A stretch of 64,000 bases of DNA from PALSA-1316 sp964499365 (GTDB lineage: Bacteria; Nitrospirota; Thermodesulfovibrionia; Thermodesulfovibrionales; UBA6898): the NCBI GenBank assembly GCA_964499365.1, contig CAZCKU010000003.1, positions 1-64,000 on the forward strand, read 5' to 3'. The notes beneath the pieces were generated by a model. The model was not told where the DNA came from, made no database searches, and saw only the letters and a list, made by a program, of their open reading frames with translations. The position numbers and the translations under genes are program-made. Below are positions 18,320 through 27,094 of this stretch, piece by piece. Numbering within the stretch: the first letter of the stretch is position 1; each line of letters opens with the position of its first letter.

Positions 18320-18333
18320 TTAACTTGAGTTAA
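18320..18333. promoter_or_regulatory. TTAACTTGAGTTAA palindromic operator, copy 1
   Basis: Perfect half-sites in the divergent promoter between the XRE regulator and the plus-strand gene starting near 18406. One of at least six intergenic copies of TTAACTYRAGTTRA in the element. Confidence 0.65.
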
Positions 18334-18405
18334 TAAGAAATCAGGGAAGGATTACCTGTTTTGTTTTGTCCATTTATGAATCTGAACTATGCTATCATCA
18401 TAGTC

Positions 18406-19299
18406 ATGGGGACAAATGATGATTTTTCAAACTATTTAGCAAAAATTAAAGAAAGTTTACCGCTCTTAATTTCTGCTGCCTTTCGCCAACTGCTTGAAAG
18501 TAAACACCTATACCAAAAAGTAGAAGTAGATGTAAAAGAACTGATGATACCAGCAAGCATTATGTTGAAAACTACTGGATCGGCTATAGCGGTATTACAG
18601 GATAATCTCCAAGCCACGCAATGTTTTGCGATACTGAATTGGGAATGGTTTCTTGAACCAGGCAACAAATCAGCAGAGATAACCGACTTTCGAGGGCCTA
18701 ACCATTTGGTTATACCCTTACCTACAATTAAAATATTCTGCACGAACCAGCCTTGTGATCGTATTGAACCATTTAATCCTCTGTCAAAAGAACACTCGGC
18801 ACTAACTCATCAGGCGACTGGAAAACGGCAACAGATTTTTGCCGTTGAATATGAATGTCAATCCTGCAAAGGACTTCCAACCGTTTTTCTGATTAGGCGT
18901 GATGGCATGAAACTTTTCCTTGAAGGACGTAGCCCAATAGAACACGTGGAAGTACCGAAAGAGATACCGAAGACTCAGAAAAGGTACTTTTCTGATGCAA
19001 TCGTAGCTCACAATTCTGGACAAACCCTGGCTGGTCTCTTTCTTTTAAGGACTTTTATAGAACAATACACAAGAGAGGTTTCTCTTGATAAAGATCTTCT
19101 TGCTGATAAGTTAATAGAAAATTACATGAAACTGTTGCCTGATAACTTCAAGAATATATTCCCGTCACTCGCAAAGATATATTCTGATTTAAGCGCTGCA
19201 ATCCATATTGCTGATGCATCCACGGAACTTTTTGATAAAACAATATCGGAATTAACTGAACACTTTGAAGCGAAGAGGTTGCATAAGATTCAGCATTAA
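18406..19299 (+). CDS. Hypothetical protein, possibly DUF4145-like C-terminus
   Basis: About 297 residues from the ATG at 18406 (ORF could begin at 18361; neither has a clear ribosome binding site). The middle holds a Cys pair (EYECQSCKGLP) that may bind zinc. The C-terminal helical segment (SGQTLAGLFLLRTFIEQYTR, SDLSAAIHIADAS) resembles DUF4145-type domains often found beside restriction and defence genes. No function is assigned. Divergent from the restriction-modification operon, with a shared operator. Confidence 0.6.
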   Translation: MGTNDDFSNYLAKIKESLPLLISAAFRQLLESKHLYQKVEVDVKELMIPASIMLKTTGSAIAVLQDNLQATQCFAILNWEWFLEPGNKSAEITDFRGPNHLVIPLPTIKIFCTNQPCDRIEPFNPLSKEHSALTHQATGKRQQIFAVEYECQSCKGLPTVFLIRRDGMKLFLEGRSPIEHVEVPKEIPKTQKRYFSDAIVAHNSGQTLAGLFLLRTFIEQYTREVSLDKDLLADKLIENYMKLLPDNFKNIFPSLAKIYSDLSAAIHIADASTELFDKTISELTEHFEAKRLHKIQH

Positions 19300-19309
19300 C
19301 TTAAGTTGA
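19296..19309. promoter_or_regulatory. TTAACTTAAGTTGA palindromic operator, copy 2
   Basis: Overlaps the stop codon of the preceding gene. Its right half forms a TTGACA -35 box (19306-19311), followed 18 nt later by TAGAAT as a -10 box, giving a good promoter for the gene at 19367. A bound repressor would block this promoter. Confidence 0.65.
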
Positions 19310-19366
19310 CACTCGGACTGGTTTAAAGATAGAATTTTCAAAGATTAACGGGGAATAGGGGAAAAT

Positions 19367-19585
19367 ATGAAAGTTCAATGCATTACTCCATTTATCGTCA
19401 CCATTTCAAACCGCTGTGATTTCTGCAAAGAAGTTAAACCTCTGGAATATCTTGTAACAACAGTATCACGAATAAACTACAGTATTTGTTCCTCGTGCAG
19501 GGCGAAAACGATGGACAATCTTGGTTTATCGCAGCATATTGAAGAATCTACCGTATGGATAGACAAAAGAGGTGCCGTACTTTAA
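19367..19585 (+). CDS. Small zinc-ribbon-like protein
   Basis: 72 residues with two Cys pairs, CDFCKEV and CSSCRAK, 26 residues apart, fitting a zinc ribbon. Function unknown. A purine-rich GGGGAATAGGGG precedes the ATG. It has its own promoter overlapping an operator copy. Confidence 0.6.
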   Translation: MKVQCITPFIVTISNRCDFCKEVKPLEYLVTTVSRINYSICSSCRAKTMDNLGLSQHIEESTVWIDKRGAVL

Positions 19586-19646
19586 CCAGGTATAATTACC
19601 GCAATTATAGTAAACTGTAATACATTAAATTACTCAGGAGGAAATT

Positions 19647-19829
19647 ATGGCAACACTGGATCAGTTAAAAAAGAAGTTGGCAGCAAAACAGGAAAAAATC
19701 GCAAAACTCACTATGCAGATCAAAGAAGAGAGATGCGCCGTCGCAGGAATCAAGGACGAGATGAAGGCTGCGAAGGCTCCTGCAGCTCCTGCAAAGCCAG
19801 TAAAGAAGGCTGCAAAAAAGAAGAAGTAA
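19647..19829 (+). CDS. Small Lys/Ala-rich coiled-coil protein, histone H1-like tail
   Basis: 60 residues: a heptad-like helix (LDQLKKKLAAKQEKIAKLTMQIKEE) followed by an Ala/Pro/Lys tail ending in KKAAKKKK. That composition suggests non-specific DNA binding, like small nucleoid proteins carried by mobile elements. AGGAGG precedes the start. The DNA-binding role is inferred from composition only. Confidence 0.55.
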   Translation: MATLDQLKKKLAAKQEKIAKLTMQIKEERCAVAGIKDEMKAAKAPAAPAKPVKKAAKKKK

Positions 19830-19890
19830 TTTTCAGACTTAGGGGGATGTGAATTGAACCCTCCATCCCCTGAGCGTCTGAGAAGAAACA

Positions 19891-20163
19891 ATGAGTATCG
19901 TCGGACCAAGTTGTCCCGCATGTGGATATAAGGACTGCCCCCGCCCTGGACTCACCAACAAGTCCATGGCCTTCGTCTGGTTAATAGCCGTGCCTGCATG
20001 GTGTGTTTTTTCGGCTGGCGCTTTCGCTATCTTCGGCAACACATTTGGCCTCATCGTAAGTGGTGCTGCTGGGGCATTTGCGGTGTGGATGCTTGGACAT
20101 CGACATGAGGATACATATAAGTGTCCATCATGCGGAAAAACGTTTTACGTCCCGTTAGGGTGA
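19891..20163 (+). CDS. Small membrane protein with Cys-rich ends
   Basis: 90 residues: N-terminal CPACGYKDC, two hydrophobic segments (about 28-48 and 52-70), and a C-terminal CPSCGKTF. The two Cys motifs could together form one zinc site on the cytoplasmic side. No family recognised; ribosome binding site weak. Convergent with the gene at 20169. Confidence 0.55.
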   Translation: MSIVGPSCPACGYKDCPRPGLTNKSMAFVWLIAVPAWCVFSAGAFAIFGNTFGLIVSGAAGAFAVWMLGHRHEDTYKCPSCGKTFYVPLG

Positions 20164-20168
20164 AGGAA

Positions 20169-20579
20169 CTATTTGCCGCCTGCAGATTGTATTTTAGCTA
20201 GATAATTTAATGCTTCCTTAGTATCCCGTTGTGCAAGTGCGTTTATACCATCTCTGGTTAAGTTTTCAATGATTTTTGCAGACTGCCGCAGTTCCTGACT
20301 GGTGAATTTGCCGCCGTTTCCTTTACTCATGACGAGTTCAAAAACGTATAAAACTGCTTCACGGACTTTCTTTAGATCATCTGACATTTCCTGCACACCT
20401 GAATACATTATTTGAATGTCCTTCATCATCATGCCCTGGTTTTCTACCACGTGTGCTTGCATGTCGACGAGTTCAGCCATCCTGTTGCGGTTAGCAGTGT
20501 TGTCTTTGGATAGTGCACCCAGAAGTTGTAATACTTGTGCAAACTTCTCGTCAGTGCTTAGATCTTTTTTTGTTCCCAT
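20169..20579 (-). CDS. Hypothetical coiled-coil protein
   Basis: 136-residue, largely helical protein without Cys or membrane segments (repeated patterns such as RMAELVDMQAHVVENQGMMM). Similar in style to the next gene upstream, 20718-21128: both look like phasin- or tape-like helical proteins. Function unknown. GGAGG lies 11 nt before the ATG. A terminator at 20671-20692 separates it from the transfer operon. Confidence 0.55.
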   Translation of the reverse strand: MGTKKDLSTDEKFAQVLQLLGALSKDNTANRNRMAELVDMQAHVVENQGMMMKDIQIMYSGVQEMSDDLKKVREAVLYVFELVMSKGNGGKFTSQELRQSAKIIENLTRDGINALAQRDTKEALNYLAKIQSAGGK

Positions 20580-20670
20580 GATATAACTACCTCCAACATA
20601 AAATCTCTCTCACTTACAACCAAAAATGCCTTGTCTTAACAGTAATATAGCGTGCTTCACCAAAAAATAA

Positions 20671-20692
20671 GCCCTACCAGAATTGGTAGGGC
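20671..20692 (-). terminator. Rho-independent terminator of the transfer operon
   Basis: GCCCTACC paired with GGTAGGGC around AGAATT, followed on the minus strand by TTATTTTTT. It lies 25 nt downstream of the stop at 20718. The stem sequence recurs at 40485-40500 and 47877-47894. Confidence 0.8.
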
Positions 20693-20717
20693 AAATGTTA
20701 TCAACAGATTGTATGGA

Positions 20718-21128
20718 TTACTTATCGTATGGTTTCTTCATGTAATTTTTCATGTATTCCCGTGAGGCGTTTACCGCAGATCCAGTTTCATGCGTCTTTC
20801 TTAAAATACTTTTACGCTGTTCGTCAGTCTTCTGCTGTAAATTCTCAGCAGCAGGGCGTATACTTGGCCTTGCTCCCATGGAAGCGATGCTTTTTTCAAT
20901 GCTGGCCAGGCGACTATCCAAGTAGTCCTGCCCTTCTACGATAGCTGCAAGATGCCCTGACACTTTATCTATATAATCGCCTATACCAGCAATAGCATTT
21001 TCCACACGCGACATATCCCCTGCGGGGGCTGATTGTTTAATGTCTTTCACCTGTCTTTCAATCCCCCCCACCTGCTCGAGGATCTGCCCAAGTAGTTTCT
21101 TCATCTCAACATCTACTTTATCTGCCAT
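20718..21128 (-). CDS. Hypothetical coiled-coil protein, end of the transfer operon
   Basis: 136 residues from the ATG at 21126-21128, which has GGAGG upstream; the longer ORF reading to 21239 is not needed. Helical (EMKKLLGQILEQVGGIERQVKDI, LASIEKSIASM) with a basic tail. No family recognised. It is the last gene before a terminator. Confidence 0.6.
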   Translation of the reverse strand: MADKVDVEMKKLLGQILEQVGGIERQVKDIKQSAPAGDMSRVENAIAGIGDYIDKVSGHLAAIVEGQDYLDSRLASIEKSIASMGARPSIRPAAENLQQKTDEQRKSILRKTHETGSAVNASREYMKNYMKKPYDK

Positions 21129-21159
21129 GACACACCTCCAATCACATATTAAAGTAGCG

Positions 21160-21669
21160 TCAACGTCCAAGGGGGTTGGACTTGAGGATGTCAAAAACCC
21201 ACTTACCGTCCTGTCCTTTGGTAAAAGACATATCCCCATCTATGGTTTTATTTGTAAACACAGCCTTAGTCTTAACCTTATAGGAAGTCTTGTCCGCGGA
21301 ATATTCACCTGGGAGAACCTTCAAATCACCCAGAATGCCGTAATTACTCTCTTTTACCTTTTTATACTGGTAGTTAATAGAAACTACGGCATTCACTGTT
21401 TTGTCTTCTCCTTCTTTGGGCTTCTTCGCATCTTCCTTCTTGCTGCCAAGGAAACCACCAAGGAAATCACCGACACCCGTTACTGCAACAATCTTCTGTT
21501 TGTCCGCCTCCGTAAGGTATGTGGCAATCTTCTCATAACTTCCAGTGTTATAACACTCTGCCACTTTTACGGCTAACTTCGCGGGGTCCTTACGGGAGCT
21601 ACCAAGGCATCCCGTAAGTGCCACAACAGCCAATAATGCAACGATTAAGCGTATATAAGTGTTCTTCAT
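21160..21669 (-). CDS. Predicted lipoprotein (DUF4878-like)
   Basis: 169 residues with a signal peptide and lipobox LTGC near residue 21. The mature part reads like an NTF2-like fold (CYNTGSYEKIATYLTEADKQ ... DGKWVFDILKS), similar to DUF4878 proteins. Its ATG overlaps the stop of the coupling protein gene as ATGA, so it is translationally coupled to it. A role in the transfer apparatus envelope is inferred from position. Confidence 0.7.
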   Translation of the reverse strand: MKNTYIRLIVALLAVVALTGCLGSSRKDPAKLAVKVAECYNTGSYEKIATYLTEADKQKIVAVTGVGDFLGGFLGSKKEDAKKPKEGEDKTVNAVVSINYQYKKVKESNYGILGDLKVLPGEYSADKTSYKVKTKAVFTNKTIDGDMSFTKGQDGKWVFDILKSNPLGR

Positions 21670-23759
21670 GACAATCCTCCTTCTTCCTGCATCAAAGATG
21701 TGTGATAATCAATCAAATCCTGCCTGAGTGCATCGCTCTTAGGGATATATAAAGGCTCAACGTCAAGGACAGACTTACGCCTGCAGTTACCCCAATTTAT
21801 AATGGCAACACACTGCGTGTCTCCTAGTGAATCAAAGAATTCATTTCGTAACTCGCCCCTCTTCATACTGACGGTTGTACTCTTGCTTGTAGAATTGGAC
21901 ATACCTGGAAGGATTGCTTCCCATGCTCTTCCTCCGACTATTCCAGCTGCGTCGGCGGCAAACATTGTCCCCAAGTTAAGAGATGTACCCCTGGTTTTGC
22001 TTACAGAATAGGAATATTCAAAGGCATCACCCTCGGCAATAAGTTTCTTCATGTAACTTCTGGTTTCTTCATCGTCGGTGCTTAGAAACACCTTAGTTCT
22101 GAAGTTCGCAAGAACGGCATCGCAGTTGTCTTTGCCTTTCCAAGTCTTCAGGAGCTGGGCCCTGGACTGCGTAGCGGCTACAACACAAAGTTTGGCTGAA
22201 CGAGACAATGCTGATTTTGCAAAAGACCGCTCGTTCGTGACTTCCTGGCATTCGTCAACATACATATGGATGTATCTCTGGTTAAGGCTTGGATCAAACA
22301 ACCTCTTCAGCGCAGCATCATAAACTTGCCTGAAGATGAAGTACCTTACAAGTCTTCCAGCTAAACCGAGACTCTCAGGAACGTCAATAAGAAAGAAACT
22401 CTTTTTATTAACAATATCCATAATACTTACGTTGCTGTCTCCTGCAAAGTTATCCATGCTCGGAAATGCAAAATCGCTCATCCAGCTCATGACTGTTCCA
22501 ATAACACTGGCTTTCGTATTATCAGACAGTTTGAATAACCCTTTATTGAAGCCATGTTCAATAGCTTGCATAAGGTCAGGTGTAACATTTCCTGCAAGTT
22601 TCACTTTTTCAATCATTGCCTTTGCAACATCTTCATCAGTAATAGTCATCAAGACTGTCCGCGGATTCCTCGGTATTTCTGCAGCATCCAGAAGATGGCA
22701 ACCAGCTTTAACCAGATTTACTAAAGAGTTGTTCCAATATGCGTCCCCACCGCTACCGCCTTCAGTGGATATTGCATCGGATAACAAAGATGCTACTTGT
22801 TCAGGAGTGTTTATACTCCTGTCAAAGATGTTATAAGTGCATTGCCATGCGTCAGGACCAATAACCCTAAAATGATAATTACTGTCAGTCCCCTGCATGA
22901 CGGCAAAGGCATCGTAGGAAAAGTCTCTTTTAACATCAAAGGCTACAACTGAATCATCACCACTCATCAGCGTTCTTGCTAATGCTGGAAGAAGTATAGA
23001 CGTTGTTTTACCAGATCCAGTTCCGCCAAAAATAAACATTGAAGTTGTCATATCCTGGCGGGACATTGTTATTGTTGTCCCCATGCCAGGTGCCGAAACA
23101 ATGCCCTGGTTGCGTAAATGTCCAGACGCTACCCCAATGTCGATCGTAGGTGTCTTGTCATAACATGCTTTCCTCTTTATCGCCCTTGCCATGGAAATTG
23201 CGTGATTCATTTCTGTTGAATCAGCAGAACCTTTGATGTAACGCTCACCGAGTTTGCGGGGGTCTTTCCAAATCTGCGGTTTAGTCCACCCCATATACCA
23301 ACTGAAAGCCTTAGACAGGTATTCGTCCCTATGGAATCTCCAGAACTCATAAAGAGCCTGCAAACCACCTGCGGCAAGTCCTGCAGAAAGGAAGTTGCCT
23401 TTTTGGAAGAGTACAATCACCGCCACTATTGCCGTAACAATGCCAACCCGCAAGAAGGCTTTGGCAATGTTTCTGATGCTTATCTCCTTACCAAAAGAGG
23501 GGAACTTAGCCCAGAGAGCCTCCATCCCAAAATCCTTGGCGTAACCGATACGCAATAACTTCTGCTTGAACTGGTAATTCACTAACAAATATCTCAGGTC
23601 TTCATCCCCTTCTTCGTTAACCATGTTAACCAATCTGGATTTGTCTTCCTGACTTGTAATCCCGAAGTCCTCTACTTTTGCAGGGGGGATATTCGGTAAA
23701 GCCCCCTGAATGGCATATTGTTCCGCCATCATCTTGAATTTAGGTATAAATCCAAACAT
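21666..23759 (-). CDS. Type IV coupling protein (VirD4/TraG/TraD-like ATPase)
   Basis: 697-residue inner-membrane ATPase that brings the relaxase-DNA complex to the secretion channel. Two hydrophobic stretches at about 103-135 anchor the N-terminus. Walker A GGTGSGKTT is at residues 245-253, Walker B is YVDECQEVT, and a later VVAATQSRAQL matches the family's motif with Gln. It sits in an operon with lipoproteins and small membrane proteins and about 5 kb from the relaxase. No VirB4-like ATPase is in the window. Confidence 0.9.
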   Translation of the reverse strand: MFGFIPKFKMMAEQYAIQGALPNIPPAKVEDFGITSQEDKSRLVNMVNEEGDEDLRYLLVNYQFKQKLLRIGYAKDFGMEALWAKFPSFGKEISIRNIAKAFLRVGIVTAIVAVIVLFQKGNFLSAGLAAGGLQALYEFWRFHRDEYLSKAFSWYMGWTKPQIWKDPRKLGERYIKGSADSTEMNHAISMARAIKRKACYDKTPTIDIGVASGHLRNQGIVSAPGMGTTITMSRQDMTTSMFIFGGTGSGKTTSILLPALARTLMSGDDSVVAFDVKRDFSYDAFAVMQGTDSNYHFRVIGPDAWQCTYNIFDRSINTPEQVASLLSDAISTEGGSGGDAYWNNSLVNLVKAGCHLLDAAEIPRNPRTVLMTITDEDVAKAMIEKVKLAGNVTPDLMQAIEHGFNKGLFKLSDNTKASVIGTVMSWMSDFAFPSMDNFAGDSNVSIMDIVNKKSFFLIDVPESLGLAGRLVRYFIFRQVYDAALKRLFDPSLNQRYIHMYVDECQEVTNERSFAKSALSRSAKLCVVAATQSRAQLLKTWKGKDNCDAVLANFRTKVFLSTDDEETRSYMKKLIAEGDAFEYSYSVSKTRGTSLNLGTMFAADAAGIVGGRAWEAILPGMSNSTSKSTTVSMKRGELRNEFFDSLGDTQCVAIINWGNCRRKSVLDVEPLYIPKSDALRQDLIDYHTSLMQEEGGLS

Positions 23760-23760
23760 G

Positions 23761-24093
23761 TTATTCGCCTCCTTTTATGGCAATATCTTCTTCATGCTCT
23801 ATTTCCTTCTGTATTCTGTCTACAGCCTGGTCAAACTTGCGGCCGACGTACTGTTTCAGCCTCTTTCCAACTACAAGAGTGCGCCACAACCAGAATCCTG
23901 TGAAAACAATGAGTACATATACTGCAGTCATGAATCCAATGTTTATCAGGAATACCCGCAGTATGCTTTTTGAAAAGAGCCATACAAGCGCAATCATCAA
24001 TATGTATGGCTTCAATCCCTCTGCGTATACTTCCCGCTGTTCCTGAACCAGTTTCTCTTCCACGTCACTAATTGTCATGTGTTCCTTTATCAT
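23761..24093 (-). CDS. Small two-TM membrane protein beside the coupling protein
   Basis: 110 residues with a charged N-terminus, two transmembrane segments (about 31-50 and 52-71) and a charged helical C-terminus. AGGAGG precedes the start. Placed directly before the coupling protein gene, it may be a coupling-protein partner like TraM/TrbJ-type small proteins, though no homology is seen. Confidence 0.65.
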   Translation of the reverse strand: MIKEHMTISDVEEKLVQEQREVYAEGLKPYILMIALVWLFSKSILRVFLINIGFMTAVYVLIVFTGFWLWRTLVVGKRLKQYVGRKFDQAVDRIQKEIEHEEDIAIKGGE

Positions 24094-24102
24094 TGTTTCC
24101 TC

Positions 24103-24432
24103 CTAATCCAGTAAATCGGCTAGTTTAGTCCAGCCTTTATCAATCAAAAATGCCGCAACAAGCATCACAATGCCTGCGAATAACAATGTTGCTGTTTTGA
24201 ATCTGTTCACCATCACGCTTGGTACTGAAGCCTTCGGTTCTACATATTCTTCAGACTTGGCAACAGGCTTTGGTGCTGGTTTTGTTTGCGGCCTCTGCAT
24301 CGGTGGCTTTGCCTCCACCTTTGCCTCCACCTTTGGCTCCTGCTTTGGCGCTTCCTGCGGTATAGGTGTGCCACAAGAAGTACAGAACTTACGCCCTGTA
24401 ACATCAGCTTTGCATTTTGGACAGGTTGTCAT
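24103..24432 (-). CDS. Zinc-ribbon, Pro/Lys-rich linker, single-TM protein
   Basis: 109 residues from the ATG at 24430-24432 (a GTG at 24441 is an alternative). N-terminal CPKCKADVTGRKFCTSCG zinc ribbon, then an EAKVEAKPP/TKPAPKP linker, then one transmembrane segment near the C-terminus. It is one of three adjacent genes with this zinc-ribbon plus membrane layout. Confidence 0.7.
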   Translation of the reverse strand: MTTCPKCKADVTGRKFCTSCGTPIPQEAPKQEPKVEAKVEAKPPMQRPQTKPAPKPVAKSEEYVEPKASVPSVMVNRFKTATLLFAGIVMLVAAFLIDKGWTKLADLLD

Positions 24433-24443
24433 GGTTATCACCC

Positions 24444-25076
24444 TTATCCCTGAATCTTAACGATGGTTGTTATCTTCTTCGTCTGGTTAAGTCCAATTAC
24501 CTCTGTGATTAACTGGTACTCTCCAGGATCAATACCATCGGGAAGTTTCACTTTGTAGGCGGAAATTTTCGTCCCCTGTTCAACTTTTAAATTGCGGCTG
24601 CTCACTGGAAGCCTATCGTCGTCAACGACCAGAAACCTTTTTTCCGTGATATCAACTTTACTATCCGCGTACTGACTGATAACCGTGTACTGGACTGCAG
24701 TTGTGATTTCCCCGCCAACTTTTACAGGAAGAGGATTCACTTCGTTCTTCTCCAGTTCTAAAAGGTCTTTGCGAATATTCCCGTTATCAATATAAACCTT
24801 GCCGTCTGAAGCCTGTTTGCCTTCATACTGCGCCATCGCCGTCTTCCTGTCAGCCACCTGCTTGTCCAAGTATGCACCGACAGCAAGTCCTGTTACACCA
24901 CCGATAGCGGCTCCTGCAATAATGCAATCTGTGCGTCCCTTGCAAATAATTGCACCAGCAATTCCACCCAGGGCAGCACCGATACCTGCACCCGTTCCTG
25001 CCTGTGTCGCGCATCCGAACGACCCTACCGCCATAACGACTACTAAAACCATTGAAACTAATCCTTTTGCTTTCAT
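24444..25076 (-). CDS. Glycine-zipper lipoprotein
   Basis: 210 residues. Signal peptide with lipobox FGCA, then a glycine-zipper segment (GTGAGIGAALGGIAGAI ... GAAIGGVTGLAVGAYL) typical of outer-membrane-associated 17-kDa-antigen-like proteins, and a periplasmic domain of about 130 residues. It may help anchor the transfer apparatus. AAAGGAGG before the start. Confidence 0.75.
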   Translation of the reverse strand: MKAKGLVSMVLVVVMAVGSFGCATQAGTGAGIGAALGGIAGAIICKGRTDCIIAGAAIGGVTGLAVGAYLDKQVADRKTAMAQYEGKQASDGKVYIDNGNIRKDLLELEKNEVNPLPVKVGGEITTAVQYTVISQYADSKVDITEKRFLVVDDDRLPVSSRNLKVEQGTKISAYKVKLPDGIDPGEYQLITEVIGLNQTKKITTIVKIQG

Positions 25077-25091
25077 AACACTTCCTCCTTT

Positions 25092-25577
25092 TTAATGAAA
25101 AGTTATACAATCCAAACAATGGTCTATTAATTCGTATTGGCCATTGTTGTCTTTAAAAACTACTTGAAATGTAGTTCTTCCCCTTGTCCCAAAACTGTTT
25201 TGTGAATCCACATAACTACTGACAACCCAAAAGGTTCCTTTAAGGTTCTTTTTGCCTTTTTTGTATCCTTCTTGTTTATTTACAGAGCTTTCACTATGCG
25301 TTAGAAATACGGCACTTTCGGGATATTTAATAAGTGTTTTTATAAATCTTTCTGCTTTAAGGTATAGAGTCATTTTTATATCATCTGCTTTCATAGACTC
25401 CTTAACTTCAGGCGATGGTTCTATAAAAAATCCCATCGATGCTCCAAAAATGCCAATAACTATAAATCCCAAAATTAACTTTGTGGCGAGAGATGTTTTT
25501 AATTGTTTTCTGCAATGTGGACATATCTTTGCTTCACTTGGAACCATCATTGCGCAGTATTTACATTTCTTTTCCAT
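25092..25577 (-). CDS. Zinc-ribbon, single-TM protein with extracytoplasmic domain
   Basis: 161 residues: zinc ribbon CKYCAMMVPSEAKICPHC at residues 5-22, one transmembrane segment at about 31-52, and a C-terminal domain with ...VVFKDNNGQYELIDHCLDC. No family recognised for the C-terminal domain. AAGGAG before the ATG. Confidence 0.65.
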   Translation of the reverse strand: MEKKCKYCAMMVPSEAKICPHCRKQLKTSLATKLILGFIVIGIFGASMGFFIEPSPEVKESMKADDIKMTLYLKAERFIKTLIKYPESAVFLTHSESSVNKQEGYKKGKKNLKGTFWVVSSYVDSQNSFGTRGRTTFQVVFKDNNGQYELIDHCLDCITFH

Positions 25578-25612
25578 TGCTATTCTCCTTATAAGTTCTA
25601 ACTGAGTCTCAG

Positions 25613-26572
25613 TTAGTTTGTATCCACAACAATTAAGTCCCGAACAGGGACACCATAACTTTTCACTTTTGCCATAATCTTTGCTTTCTCTGCTGGCAAA
25701 ACCGTACCCGTATCTATACCTTTCAGCACTAACTTGTTGTCTTTAACCGAGGCAACGACGTTATATCCATTACTTCTCAACCAGCTCTGAACCTCTCCCA
25801 CTACGTGTCCTACGTCCTTGGTTTCGGCTGCTGTCTCAACTCTGACTGGTTCAGCCTTGGCAGGCATTGTGTCCCGCACTGCCTCAGTCTTTGGCTTCAC
25901 AATAGGCTTTGTGGTTGCCATAATCGGCTTCTGTGCCTTTTTTGCCTCCACCTTTGGTGTTTCTACTGCCTTTGGCGGTTCAGGCTTCACAACAGGTTCC
26001 TGGGCTACTTCTGCCTTCGGCGGTTCTACTGTTGGCTCCACAGGCTTTGCAACCTCTTGGGGCGGTGTTACTGGTACCGCTACTACTGGTTGTGTTGTAG
26101 TTGTCGATTTTTGCCCCTGCCACAAGAAAAAGCCTCCGATTCCAGCTGAAATTATCAGGGTCCCCAAGACTATGCCAGCAATAACACCTTTGGACGGCAT
26201 GGAGGACTTAGCGGGGAGAGCGGCATGTGTCTTGTGGGAGGCTTTATATTCTTCTAACTCCAGTTTTGCTTCAGCCTCCATCTTTGCGGTATAGTCGTCA
26301 TATTCCTCTTTGGTAGGGATATGGACAACTTCTTCCTTCGTTGCCTTTGGTGTTTTGGTAAGATCAACACCGTTTTTGATATCCAGAATGCGCGTTTGTG
26401 TCACCTCTTCAGGAAACGGCACTGATTCAGCCAACGCCTGTCTTACAGCGGCCGCTGGACTTACTTTTACTTCAACAGGTTCTTCAGGTTTTGCCCAGCC
26501 ACATTCCCCACAGAACTTTTCTGTTGCTGTCATCTTGTTTCCACACTGTTTACAAACAAATGAATCAGTCAT
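25613..26572 (-). CDS. Zinc-ribbon, single-TM protein with long Pro/Lys-rich linker and C-terminal BON-like domain
   Basis: 319 residues: zinc ribbon CKQCGNKMTATEKFCGECG at 7-25, transmembrane segment at about 130-152, then a ~100-residue TonB-like linker rich in VEPPKAE and VKPEPP. The C-terminal ~70 residues (VGEVQSWLRSNGYNVVASVKDNKLVLKGI) resemble a small BON/secretin-like alpha-beta fold. The layout suggests an envelope-spanning component. It shares zinc-ribbon plus membrane design with two neighbours. AGGAGG before the start. Confidence 0.68.
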   Translation of the reverse strand: MTDSFVCKQCGNKMTATEKFCGECGWAKPEEPVEVKVSPAAAVRQALAESVPFPEEVTQTRILDIKNGVDLTKTPKATKEEVVHIPTKEEYDDYTAKMEAEAKLELEEYKASHKTHAALPAKSSMPSKGVIAGIVLGTLIISAGIGGFFLWQGQKSTTTTQPVVAVPVTPPQEVAKPVEPTVEPPKAEVAQEPVVKPEPPKAVETPKVEAKKAQKPIMATTKPIVKPKTEAVRDTMPAKAEPVRVETAAETKDVGHVVGEVQSWLRSNGYNVVASVKDNKLVLKGIDTGTVLPAEKAKIMAKVKSYGVPVRDLIVVDTN

Positions 26573-26584
26573 ATAACCTCCTAT

Positions 26585-27094
26585 TTACCTGTCATTACCT
26601 TTTTCAAGGTCTTTTGCCATATTCTCTTCCAGCATCTTTGCTATATCGGTAAATCCTTTTCTTTTTGCAGTTTCAAGAATTGTCTCACCCAAGGAAAATG
26701 AATTTACAACTTCTTTTGGTTTTGCCCCATGCTTCAGGAGAGCCGACACGTTTTCCTGCTCCCCGAGGACAACTGCCTGCAGTAACAAACAGTTCTTGTC
26801 ATTCTGGCTTACATGACGATTCTTACAGATAAGATCTATCATTTCGCCATTACCAGTGTTTGATACTGCAATCTCCAAAGCTGGAACAACGCGAGTGCAT
26901 CCATCACTAAGAATTAGCTCAGCAGTCCTTGTATCCTTCTTCATCACCGCCATATCCAGCAAAGTGACTTCACAAGGTGTATCTATCTTGTTGGTCTTGG
27001 CTATCTCGTCAGTCAAAGTCTTTGGATACCGCAACAGTCTATCTTCGTTATCCAAGTGCCTTAAAACATCTTGTGCAGTTATGTAGTTACTCAT
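26585..27094 (-). CDS. Ankyrin-repeat protein
   Basis: 169 residues with about four degenerate ankyrin repeats: TLLDMAVMKKDTRTAELIL, ALEIAVSNTGNGEMIDLIC, CLLLQAVVLGEQENVSALL and TILETAKRKGFTDIAKML. Such proteins mediate protein contacts. Its start overlaps the stop of the upstream gene (TAATG). Its function in the transfer operon is unknown. Confidence 0.75.
   Translation of the reverse strand: MSNYITAQDVLRHLDNEDRLLRYPKTLTDEIAKTNKIDTPCEVTLLDMAVMKKDTRTAELILSDGCTRVVPALEIAVSNTGNGEMIDLICKNRHVSQNDKNCLLLQAVVLGEQENVSALLKHGAKPKEVVNSFSLGETILETAKRKGFTDIAKMLEENMAKDLEKGNDR

Noticed and set aside
21129..21239. Longer start for the coiled-coil gene at 20718
   Set aside because: The extension has no ribosome binding site, whereas GGAGG precedes the ATG at 21128; the extension also overlaps the lipoprotein gene.
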